DNA of 5,998 nucleotides from Verrucomicrobiota bacterium (lineage in GTDB: Bacteria > Verrucomicrobiota > Verrucomicrobiia > Chthoniobacterales > JAFAMB01). Positions within the stretch are counted from its first letter, which is position 1. The number at the start of each line of letters is the position of its first letter. The notes beneath the pieces are model-generated. The model had not been told where the DNA came from and did no database searches. It saw only the letters and a program-made list of their open reading frames with translations. Where the stretch lies: NCBI GenBank assembly GCA_019242435.1, contig JAFAVN010000027.1, forward strand, positions 1-5,998, in the 5' to 3' direction. A program made the position numbers and the translations under genes. Positions 1-5,783 of this stretch are shown here, in pieces.

Positions 1-1
1 A

Positions 2-1657
2 GGGTCTTCTTCCAGGAATCTCTCCGGCAGCAGAGGTGGCGGCGGTATGGTCTCTTCTCGAGGAACGGCCGCGGGCAACCGGTCTTCAGGTCAAAGGTTG
101 GGCAATAGCACCGCTCAGTTACCCTCATCCTCGCGCGTCAATCGCGGCGGAACCAATCGGCCTTCTGGCGGTAGCATCAGCCAGCGGCCTTCGACCAAGC
201 CCGGTACAGGCGGGACCAAGCCCGGTACAGGCGGGGGCCAAGGCCTCGCCAATAGACAGGGCGTCGCGAACCGTCCAAGCAACAGAGACGTGGGAAATTT
301 CTTGAACCTTGATACCGGTGCGGGCGGTGGACGGGTAGGTGGCGGCAACCTGGCGGGAGGACAGCGACCAACGCAGTTACCGTCAAATACACGGGGTCAA
401 GGACTCGCTGACCGAGGGCAGGGACCCGGTAATCGCGGCCAAGGATTAGGTGATCGTGGCCAGGGTTTGGGTAATCGTCAAGGCATTGGCAACGGCCAAG
501 GGTTAGGCAATCGGCAAGGGATAGGTAATGGCCAAGGCCTCGGCAATCGTCAGGGCCTCGCTTCCGGTATCGCAGCCGGTATCGGGACGGGCGCTGGTTT
601 AGCTCTGGGTCAAGGTGCGCTGGGCCAAAACCGGGCGCTCGGCGAAAATCGCTCGAACTGGAGCGAATGGAGTCAAAATCGAGGGCAGAACTGGCAGCAG
701 GCGGTCAGTAACCGTCAGGATTTCTGGAACAACTGGTCCGGCCAGCGTCAGGACCGACTCAACAACTTCAGCCAGAATCAGGATCAACGCTGGGACAACA
801 TAAACAACGCGCGTGAAGATCGCCAGGCATGGCGGGATACCGCACGCGACGACTGGCAGAACTACCGGAACGACATGTGGGATTACCGTTATGATCGTGC
901 GGACCAGATCTGGGACAATGTACAAGATCATTATGATGATCTCTTTGACGATCGCTGGTGGGGCGGCTGGTATCCAGGGTACGTCGCTGCTGCTGCCATA
1001 ACTAATCCCTGGTGGTGGTGGACGCCGGCAACACCGAGTTATGTGACCGACTATACCGGAGTCAGTGACCCCTATTACTATGATTACGGCGTCAACACGG
1101 TGTATCAGGGAAATACGGTCTATGTTGATGGGAAACCCGCCGGCTCTACCCAGGAACAGACTGAAAAAGCGACGGCTCTGGCCCATAAGGTTGAAGAAGT
1201 GCCCCCACCCATGCCTGCTAAAGAGAAAGGATCCGAAGAATGGCTTCCGCTCGGCGTTTGGGCGCTCACTCAGGAAGAAAAGGGAGACGCGGTGATGTTC
1301 TTCCAGATCTCCATTAACAAGGATGGCATCGTCAGCGGCGCCTATAAGAACACCCTGACCGGACAAGCTGAACCGGTTATCGGTGCGCTTGATCGGGAGA
1401 GCCAGTTAGTGGCGTGCCGCATTGGCAATACTGGTAAGACCGTAATTGAAACCGGCATATTCAACCTGACGAAGGATGCTACGCCAGTGGCAATCCACTT
1501 TGATACCAATAATACGCAGACCTGGCTTATGGTGAGGCTGCCTCAGCCGGTGATGCCGGATCAACCTACCAAAGTGGAAGCTATCGATCGCACTCCCCCA
1601 CCGGTAACACCGTCGAAAACTCAACGCGCTAGTACGAAAACGGACAATAATTCGTAA
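2..1657 (+). CDS. Repeat-rich surface protein, 'mu-protocadherin-like' (5' end outside window)
   Basis: The frame is open to the left edge, so the true start lies upstream. The Met at 47 has no signal peptide after it and is probably internal. Numbering from that Met (536 residues): residues 1-115 are Gly/Ser/Arg/Asn-rich and include a TKPGTGG unit repeated twice. Residues 116-172 are near-perfect 6-7-residue repeats of the GQGLGNR type. Residues 173-192 are a small Gly/Ala-rich stretch. Residues 200-300 are a Trp/Asn/Gln/Asp/Arg-rich segment with recurring 'NRQDxWNN/QDRxNN' patterns. Residues 303-345 are Trp/Tyr-rich (WWGGWYPGY, NPWWWW). Residues 398-500 look like a globular beta-rich domain with EEWLPLGVWALTQ, SGAYKNTLTGQ, ETGIFNLTKDATPV and TQTWLMVRLPQ, and a Pro-rich tail follows. 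From memory, this C-terminal block recurs in Planctomycetota/Verrucomicrobiota proteins annotated as mu-protocadherin-like. That label reflects composition and does not imply cadherin homology. An envelope or surface role is inferred, and the function is unknown. Confidence 0.85.
   Translation, partial: GSSSRNLSGSRGGGGMVSSRGTAAGNRSSGQRLGNSTAQLPSSSRVNRGGTNRPSGGSISQRPSTKPGTGGTKPGTGGGQGLANRQGVANRPSNRDVGNFLNLDTGAGGGRVGGGNLAGGQRPTQLPSNTRGQGLADRGQGPGNRGQGLGDRGQGLGNRQGIGNGQGLGNRQGIGNGQGLGNRQGLASGIAAGIGTGAGLALGQGALGQNRALGENRSNWSEWSQNRGQNWQQAVSNRQDFWNNWSGQRQDRLNNFSQNQDQRWDNINNAREDRQAWRDTARDDWQNYRNDMWDYRYDRADQIWDNVQDHYDDLFDDRWWGGWYPGYVAAAAITNPWWWWTPATPSYVTDYTGVSDPYYYDYGVNTVYQGNTVYVDGKPAGSTQEQTEKATALAHKVEEVPPPMPAKEKGSEEWLPLGVWALTQEEKGDAVMFFQISINKDGIVSGAYKNTLTGQAEPVIGALDRESQLVACRIGNTGKTVIETGIFNLTKDATPVAIHFDTNNTQTWLMVRLPQPVMPDQPTKVEAIDRTPPPVTPSKTQRASTKTDNNS
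193..234 (+). repeat. Perfect 21-bp tandem duplication inside the surface-protein gene
   Basis: Units 193-213 and 214-234 are identical. Each encodes the same seven residues (TKPGTGG), so the reading frame is preserved. Identity at every third position suggests a recent duplication, not ancient protein repetition. Confidence 0.9.
391..558 (+). repeat. Degenerate 18-21-bp in-frame repeats coding GQGLGNR-like units
   Basis: About eight successive units vary around GQGLGNR, GQGLGDR, QGIGNG and QGLGNR. The unit length changes from seven residues in the first half to six in the second. Nucleotide identity between units is partial, with many synonymous differences, so the array is older than the 193-234 duplication. 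It is coding sequence and not a CRISPR array. Confidence 0.8.
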
Positions 1658-1710
1658 TCGGAGTTCCGTGCGGATCTGCTGAAGCGCATTATTAAAAGCT
1701 AAGAAAACGA

Positions 1711-2151
1711 ATGAAACTCAGGAACTTCGCCTTATTCACCTCGCTTATATTGGCGATGATAGGACTTGTGTCGGCTAGCTTGGCTTCTGATTACACCGAT
1801 TGGGTCGCGAAGGGTTATCGCTGGTCGTTAGTCAATGGCCCCTACGCCTATACCAGCGAGGCAGATGCGAAAAAAGAGCTTTCGCGTCCCACCAAAAAGC
1901 CGATTTCGGAAAAAATTCATAAAGCGTATTATTTGAGGCCCGGTAAAGTCGTCTTCGTTGTCGGAGCCGATGATACTGCAGGGCTTTCCAAAATTCGTAT
2001 CGGAGGTGTAGTGTCAGATCTCTGGACGGCAACAAAGAACTTGAGTACTCGCCCAGTTAAGAACGCCGTCGGGAAGATTGAAATGCCGAATATGGAAGGC
2101 GCTGTCCCGATCCTCACGGCTACGCCGACACCCGCTTCGCGATTACATTAA
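1711..2151 (+). CDS. Small secreted protein of unknown function
   Basis: This 146-residue protein starts at an ATG 53 bp after the preceding stop, so it could share that transcript. Only a weak purine-rich stretch (AAGAAAA) precedes the ATG. Residues 1-26 look like a Sec signal peptide: basic MKLRN, a hydrophobic core (FALFTSLILAMIGLVSA), and likely cleavage after SLA before SDYTDW. The mature part (about 120 residues) has no second membrane segment and no Cys, which argues against a lipoprotein or disulfide-rich fold. Features of note are the N-terminal DYTDWVAKGYRW block, a KAYYLRPGKVVFVV strand-like segment, an SKIRIGGVVSDLWTATKNLSTRPVK segment and a Thr/Pro-rich tail. I have a vague memory of similar DYTxWVxxGYRW proteins in soil Verrucomicrobiota, all hypothetical. 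A periplasmic or secreted location is inferred. No enzymatic motif is visible. Confidence 0.8.
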   Translation: MKLRNFALFTSLILAMIGLVSASLASDYTDWVAKGYRWSLVNGPYAYTSEADAKKELSRPTKKPISEKIHKAYYLRPGKVVFVVGADDTAGLSKIRIGGVVSDLWTATKNLSTRPVKNAVGKIEMPNMEGAVPILTATPTPASRLH

Positions 2152-2380
2152 CAATCGGGACACAGTTTGGCGTGTTTGCGACCGATCCATTAGAAACCGC
2201 TATTCGGGGGTTTGTTGACGCGGGAGCCTCAAGTGGTGACTGCACCCGGTGGTAGGCTTAGCACTCGACTCCGGCGTACTGCCTAAGTTCGGACAATCCC
2301 CACCTTCGTAGGGACAGTCGCCGCTACCTAAGCCAAGCCACGATCGAGTCGTCCCTCCGGGCCAGAAAAATCTTCATTTT
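2152..2380. other. Non-coding gap between convergent genes, with inverted repeats
   Basis: No convincing ORF of useful length is present on either strand. GGCTTAG at 2255-2261 is complementary to CTAAGCC at 2328-2334 (7 bp). This pair encloses an imperfect inverted repeat, GACAATCCC/GGGACAGTC (2291-2317), pairing at seven of nine positions around a CTTCG-containing loop. A smaller GGTG/CACC hairpin lies around 2235-2246. This could be a REP-like element or a 3'-UTR structure. No known RNA family is recognised. Confidence 0.4.
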
Positions 2381-2405
2381 TCAAGCGTCTGCCACGCTTT
2401 TATCT
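2365..2405 (+). terminator. Tandem hairpins with T-run, possible terminator between convergent genes
   Basis: The first hairpin, GAAAAAT-CTTC-ATTTTTC (2365-2382), has a 7-bp AT-rich stem. The second, AAGCGT-CTGCC-ACGCTT (2383-2399), has a 6-bp stem followed by TTATCTATC, which gives a weak intrinsic-terminator shape for plus-strand transcription. The first hairpin is symmetric enough to act on minus-strand transcripts too. The location between convergent units fits, but the stems are short and the distance from the plus-strand stop at 2151 is over 200 bp. Confidence 0.4.
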
Positions 2406-2512
2406 ATCTCGGCCTCGCTGGTTTCCAGGACCTTTAAACGAATATCGTTTTTCAAGAGTCTGTCTGCACGAATTCGTCTAACTACCTCATCACAAACTTC
2501 GGCACATCTCAC
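2381..2512 (-). CDS. 43-residue ORF translationally coupled to SulP
   Basis: A GTG at 2512-2510 overlaps the TGA of the SulP gene (GTGA overlap) and is preceded nine nucleotides upstream by AAGGA, a good Shine-Dalgarno sequence embedded in the last codons of SulP. An in-frame TAA immediately upstream makes this the only sensible start. The product begins MRCAEVCDEVVRRIRADRLL and ends at a TGA at 2381-2383. It is highly charged (about 9 basic and 10 acidic residues) and looks mostly helical, with hydrophobic residues spaced as in an amphipathic helix (V10, V11, I14, L19, L20, I24, V28, L29). It has no signal peptide or membrane segment. No family is recognised. It may be a genuine small protein acting with SulP/PPK2, or a remnant of a longer gene whose 3' part has decayed. 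Confidence 0.5.
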   Translation of the reverse strand: MRCAEVCDEVVRRIRADRLLKNDIRLKVLETSEAEIDKSVADA

Positions 2513-4233
2513 TGTTTAGCTTCCTTCTGAAATTGCTCAATAATGTCCGCTACCATGGCAGATCGGTCTATGTGACCAAGGCGCCCCTCTGCTCCTTCGA
2601 GGCGAAGGAGGTCGCGAACGGAAGCGCGAGCCTCGACCAGCCGTAACTTGATGTTGCGTTTTGTCAGTGCTGTCTCAAGCTCGAACAGCATTCTGACGCC
2701 AGCCAAATCGACGGCAGGCGAAGTCGAAAGATCGCAAACCACCAGACGAATCGATTTTCCCTCGACTTCGACCCGATCAAGCACAACCCGGAGCACATGA
2801 TCGACGTTAAAGTAGACGATCCCAGCCTCGACCCGGAAGATGAGTACTCCGGGAATCCGCTGATTGCTCTGGTGACGAGCCAGATCAGAGAAGCGACTGG
2901 TATTAGGAATCCGGCCGAGAAAGGCGACATGCGGATGTGCCACCCGTTGGAGCAGGAGCAGGATCGACACGATTGCTGCTACTACCACACCCTTCAAAAT
3001 TCCCAACAACAGAACACCAATCAAGGCAATCGTCGCAATGGTAAATTCCAGACGACTTACCCGCCAGAGGTGCGCCATCTCGCGCAAGTTGATTAATCCT
3101 CTGATTGCCATGAGCACAACGGCGGCTAAAACCGCTTTTGGCAGGTTTCTCAAGAAACCGGTGAAGAACAGAAGACAGAGCGCAAGTGTGACTGACGCAA
3201 ACACGAGCGAGAGAGGCGTCTTTGCACCGGCCTTCTCGTTGACTGCCGATTGAGAGAGTCCGCCGGCCACCGGATAACCTTGGCCAAACGCGACCAACAG
3301 GTTTGCACTTCCAATGCCCAAGAGTTCCTGGCGGACATCAAGCTTGTACCCGTGTTTAGCTGCGAGGGCGCGCGCGGCAGACACGCTCTCGATATAAGAT
3401 AGTAACAAGGCCGCGAAAGCGACCGGTAGAATTCCATTTACTTCATGAATTCTTAACAGAGGCAGGCTGAATTTGGGCAAACCTGACGGTAGTTCTCCCA
3501 CGGTAGTAATGTGTGCTGCCAGGTTAGTGATGGAAATGAAGACAATGGAAATGATCACAACGAACAGAGCGACGGGGCGACTCGGTAAGAATCTCTCGCC
3601 CAGCCATAAAAGAACGAGGCTAGCCAGACCGATGACAACCACGATCGGCTGCATCTGGAGAAACTGCCCGGCGATTTTAGCTACTCGTTCAACGAAGTTG
3701 TGCCCGCCACCAGGAATACCGAGCAGAGCCGGAATTTGTGTCACCGCGATGCTGAGTGCGGCCCCGGCTTTGAACCCGAGGAGTACAGTCTCGCTAATGA
3801 ACGTCGTCAAGGTGCTGAGTCGCAAAACCCAAGCGGCAGCGCACATCGCCGCCACGACGAAAGCCGCAAGCGTCGCGATCTGACCGTAACGCACCGGATC
3901 GCCCATTGCCAGAGGGGCGACGGACACTCCAATCATGAGTGAAATCGCGGAAGTCGGCCCGATCGCCAGATGGCGGGATGATCCGAACAAGGCATAACCC
4001 AAGCCACCCAGCAGATACCCATACACTCCTATCTGCGGTGGTAAACCCGCAAGGGTGGCATAAGCGAGGGCTACCGGCACCGCATAGGCCGCGAGGGTTA
4101 TGCCCGCAAACAGGTCATCCTTCAGCCAGCCGGCCTGATATGCAGGGACCCATTCCGCGGGCGGAAACACCGTTTTCCAGCGATTTATCTTCGGCTTGCT
4201 GGAAACCGCGTCGTTTGTTGAATCTATTTCCAA
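2509..4233 (-). CDS. SulP-family inorganic anion transporter with C-terminal STAS domain
   Basis: This 574-residue inner-membrane transporter is of the SulP/SLC26 type, whose members move sulfate, bicarbonate or related anions by proton or sodium symport or by exchange. Residues 40-72 carry the N-terminal SulP signature (DDLFAGITLAAYAVPVALAY, then LAGLPPQIGVYG). Residues 84-102 (GSSRHLAIGPTSAISLMIG) are the conserved region of TM3. Residues 281-345 contain ESVSAARALAAKHGY, RQELLGIGSANL, and GGLSQSAVNEKAGAKTPLS, the typical TM8-TM10 block. About a dozen hydrophobic segments end near residue 430. Residues 455-570 form a STAS domain with the VDLAGVRML core loop. Total length is normal for the family. 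The start used is TTG at 4233, directly after the PPK2 stop (TAA at 4236-4234), with no clear Shine-Dalgarno, so coupled initiation is likely. A GTG at residue 22 is an alternative. Substrate is not predictable from sequence. Confidence 0.93.
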   Translation of the reverse strand: MEIDSTNDAVSSKPKINRWKTVFPPAEWVPAYQAGWLKDDLFAGITLAAYAVPVALAYATLAGLPPQIGVYGYLLGGLGYALFGSSRHLAIGPTSAISLMIGVSVAPLAMGDPVRYGQIATLAAFVVAAMCAAAWVLRLSTLTTFISETVLLGFKAGAALSIAVTQIPALLGIPGGGHNFVERVAKIAGQFLQMQPIVVVIGLASLVLLWLGERFLPSRPVALFVVIISIVFISITNLAAHITTVGELPSGLPKFSLPLLRIHEVNGILPVAFAALLLSYIESVSAARALAAKHGYKLDVRQELLGIGSANLLVAFGQGYPVAGGLSQSAVNEKAGAKTPLSLVFASVTLALCLLFFTGFLRNLPKAVLAAVVLMAIRGLINLREMAHLWRVSRLEFTIATIALIGVLLLGILKGVVVAAIVSILLLLQRVAHPHVAFLGRIPNTSRFSDLARHQSNQRIPGVLIFRVEAGIVYFNVDHVLRVVLDRVEVEGKSIRLVVCDLSTSPAVDLAGVRMLFELETALTKRNIKLRLVEARASVRDLLRLEGAEGRLGHIDRSAMVADIIEQFQKEAKQ

Positions 4234-5151
4234 TTAAACTTCAGTGGCCGTTTTCCCTAACAGCGCTTTCTCTGCGATTGCCAGTTCTTTCCGCTGAGCC
4301 TCGCTCACCTCCGGGTAAGCCAGATCCAACGATGCGAGCGCTTCAATGACTGCCGCCGCCACGACTACCCGCGTAAACCATTTATTGTCGGCCGGAACAA
4401 CATACCACGGCGCATACTCAGTGGCGGTGTTACGGATCATGTCTTCGTACGCTTCCATATAATCTTTCCAAAAACCGCGTTCTCGAGAATCAGCCGACGA
4501 GAATTTCCAGTTTTTAGCTGGATTATGGATCCGGTCCAGAAACCGCTTCTTCTGTTCGCGGCCAGATACGTGGAGGAAAAATTTTCGGATGACGACTCCA
4601 TTGCGCGAAAGATAGCGTTCAACGTTGCGAATATCCTCGAAGCGCTCATCCCAGACATTCTTATTGACAAGCTGCGGAGGGATTTTTTGCTTGGCCAACA
4701 ACTCGGAATGAACGCGAACAACCAGGGTTTCTTCGTAGTAGCTCCGGTTGAAAATTCCAATCCGGCCGCGCTCTGGTAAGCATTTAAGACATCGCCAGAG
4801 ATAATCGTGTTTCAGATCCTGCGCCGACGGGCTCTTAAATGAGAAGACCTGGCATCCCTGAGGATTAACACCGGACATGACGTGCTTAATGGCGCCATCC
4901 TTTCCCGCTGCATCCAGTGCCTGGAAAATTAGCAGGATCGACCACTGGTCCTGCGCGTAGAGGACATCCTGTAATTCCGCCAGTGTCTCAACCCCTTCTG
5001 CGAGCAACTCTTTTGCTCGTGGCTTGTCGTCCGAGGTGACCGGACCCGTATCGTCAGGGTCAATATCCTTCAGCCGGAATTTCTTACCCTCTGTGACGCA
5101 GTAGGGTTTGATGAACTTCTGAGCTCTTTCGATGATTTCTTTTCTTTTCAT
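4234..5151 (-). CDS. PPK2-family polyphosphate:nucleotide phosphotransferase
   Basis: This cytoplasmic kinase moves phosphate between polyphosphate and nucleotides. From the ATG at 5151 it has 305 residues, normal for single-domain PPK2. In that numbering, residues 26-35 (FRLKDIDPDD) match the N-terminal FxLKxxDPDDT block of the subgroup containing Meiothermus ruber PPK2. Residues 78-86 (ALDAAGKDG) are the Walker A loop, followed by HVMSGVNPQG. Residues 129-140 (GRIGIFNRSYYE) are the Walker B region. Residues 209-221 (HNPAKNWKFSSAD) are the lid, and residues 244-259 (TEYAPWYVVPADNKWF) are the conserved C-terminal block. The resemblance points to a class III-like enzyme able to phosphorylate AMP and ADP, but class assignment is inference. 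Start choice: the frame extends upstream to a TTG at 5202. A GTG at 5172 has GGAG five nucleotides before it and could add seven residues. I prefer the ATG because MKRKEII leads directly into the family's start region. It is the first gene of a minus-strand unit with SulP. Confidence 0.93.
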   Translation of the reverse strand: MKRKEIIERAQKFIKPYCVTEGKKFRLKDIDPDDTGPVTSDDKPRAKELLAEGVETLAELQDVLYAQDQWSILLIFQALDAAGKDGAIKHVMSGVNPQGCQVFSFKSPSAQDLKHDYLWRCLKCLPERGRIGIFNRSYYEETLVVRVHSELLAKQKIPPQLVNKNVWDERFEDIRNVERYLSRNGVVIRKFFLHVSGREQKKRFLDRIHNPAKNWKFSSADSRERGFWKDYMEAYEDMIRNTATEYAPWYVVPADNKWFTRVVVAAAVIEALASLDLAYPEVSEAQRKELAIAEKALLGKTATEV

Positions 5152-5258
5152 TTTGCGGTAGCACCTAGACACGTGCTCTCCGAGCCTGGTGAATAGAAAC
5201 AACAGGCCGACGGAAGTTAGATCCTTTGTTTAACCAAGCAGGTCACTAAGGCATCGCT
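5152..5258. promoter_or_regulatory. Divergent intergenic region between PPK2 and the 5259 gene
   Basis: This 107-bp gap must hold the promoters of the leftward PPK2-SulP unit and of the rightward gene. I see no confident -35/-10 pair on either strand. An inverted repeat AGCAC (5160-5164)/GTGCT (5173-5177) with an 8-nt loop lies next to the PPK2 start and spans the alternative GTG start. It could affect initiation. For the rightward gene, TAAGG at 5247-5251 sits seven nucleotides before the ATG and is a plausible ribosome binding site. Confidence 0.45.
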
Positions 5259-5692
5259 ATGGGACCAAAGTGCAATAATAATCGGCCGTTTTTCGAAGCG
5301 CAACCGCGCCCGCAACGCGTACCGGACGGCACCATTGAGTCGGGTCCGACTTTCCTGTGGGGTCGAGCGACTTACCGGCACTCGCGACTAAACACAGACA
5401 ATGAGTTTGCTCGGGCATTGCGCTCTCAAATAGCATTCAGCGCAGATATCGGCTGGTCTGAGCAACCAGACACGAACCAAAGCAACATTGAATTCTTTCC
5501 CGATCCCTTCTACGATCATCTGGATGACCGTCTCAAGATGCTGCTCTTGAGCAACCGCCAGAGCGACATCGCGTCTCGCGAGATATTTGGCTAGCTGTCA
5601 TAATCACGACGTTCGTGGGTATGGTAGCCGGGATTACTTTGTTTTTCCTGAGTTATCAGTCGCGCGCTTCGCTAATAGCGAATAGCAAATAG
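5259..5692 (+). pseudogene. Unrecognised protein with C-terminal membrane helix, split by a -1 frameshift near 5581
   Basis: The first frame runs from the ATG at 5259 (TAAGG seven nt upstream) to a TAG at 5592-5594 and gives 111 residues. They include an aromatic/acidic middle (IEFFPDPFYDHLDDRLKM) and a basic LLLSNRQSDIASRE end. In the -1 frame, starting at GAT 5582, the sequence continues as DIWLAVIITTFVGMVAGI then TLFFLSYQSRAS to a TAG at 5690-5692. The stretch WLAVIITTFVGMVAGITLFF is an obvious transmembrane helix followed by a polar tail. This second frame has no ATG, GTG or TTG between its upstream stop (5525-5527) and the helix, so it cannot be started independently. One missing base near 5581 would unite both into a single protein of about 144 residues: a cytoplasmic domain, one membrane anchor and a short tail. 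No canonical slippery heptamer is seen, so a mutation or a sequencing/assembly error is likelier than programmed frameshifting. Family unknown. Confidence 0.6.
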
Positions 5693-5694
5693 GC
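5668..5694. repeat. 15-bp palindrome overlapping AATAGCx heptamer repeats
   Basis: TTCGCTAATAGCGAA (5668-5682) is an inverted repeat of 7+1+7. It overlaps three tandem heptamers, AATAGCG, AATAGCA and AATAGGC (5674-5694). It lies at the 3' end of the frameshifted gene, just before a repeat-rich stretch. It could be a protein-binding site or part of a dispersed intergenic repeat. Confidence 0.55.
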
Positions 5695-5783
5695 GTGTTG
5701 ACGGCTGCACGCCCACACGCCGAAACGCCGGCAGCGCTCGAGTCGGCCTCGCAAGCGAGGCACGCTCCAAGGTTAGGCGTGTT
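5690..5783. repeat. Short inverted and direct repeats beside the transposase remnant
   Basis: TAGGCGTGTT occurs directly at 5690-5699 and 5774-5783, followed by GACG and CTGACG respectively. GGCGTGT (5692-5698) is also inverted as ACACGCC (5715-5721). GCCTCGC-AA-GCGAGGC (5746-5761) is a perfect 16-bp palindrome. The cluster fits a dispersed intergenic element or remains of a transposon end. I could not identify a 38-bp Tn3 terminal inverted repeat in it. Confidence 0.5.

Noticed and set aside
391..558. Repeat array that could be mistaken for CRISPR
   Set aside because: Units are contiguous 18-21-bp coding repeats with no spacers, and they keep the reading frame.
599..1366. 255-codon open frame on the minus strand opposite the surface-protein gene
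   Set aside because: It is antisense to a gene with clear protein-level repeats and a conserved C-terminal domain. Its Val/Ile-rich stretches are simply the complement of Asn/Asp/Gln codons. No start signal or domain is recognisable.
3473..3883. 136-codon plus-strand frame inside the SulP gene
   Set aside because: It lies wholly antisense to the conserved SulP membrane domain, has unremarkable composition and matches no family I know.
3939..4349. 136-codon plus-strand frame over the SulP/PPK2 junction
   Set aside because: It overlaps two strongly supported genes on the opposite strand. The Pro/Ser/Arg-rich translation is typical of a shadow frame.
5152..5258. Candidate sigma-70 promoters in the divergent gap
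   Set aside because: Hexamers such as TTGGTT and TAACTT occur on the minus strand, but their spacing is only 12 bp. No pair with acceptable spacing was convincing.
5575..5590. Programmed -1 ribosomal frameshift site at the junction of the 5259 gene
   Set aside because: The local sequence (GCGAGATATTTGG) has no X XXY YYZ slippery heptamer, and no strong downstream stem was noticed. A simple single-base indel is a better explanation.
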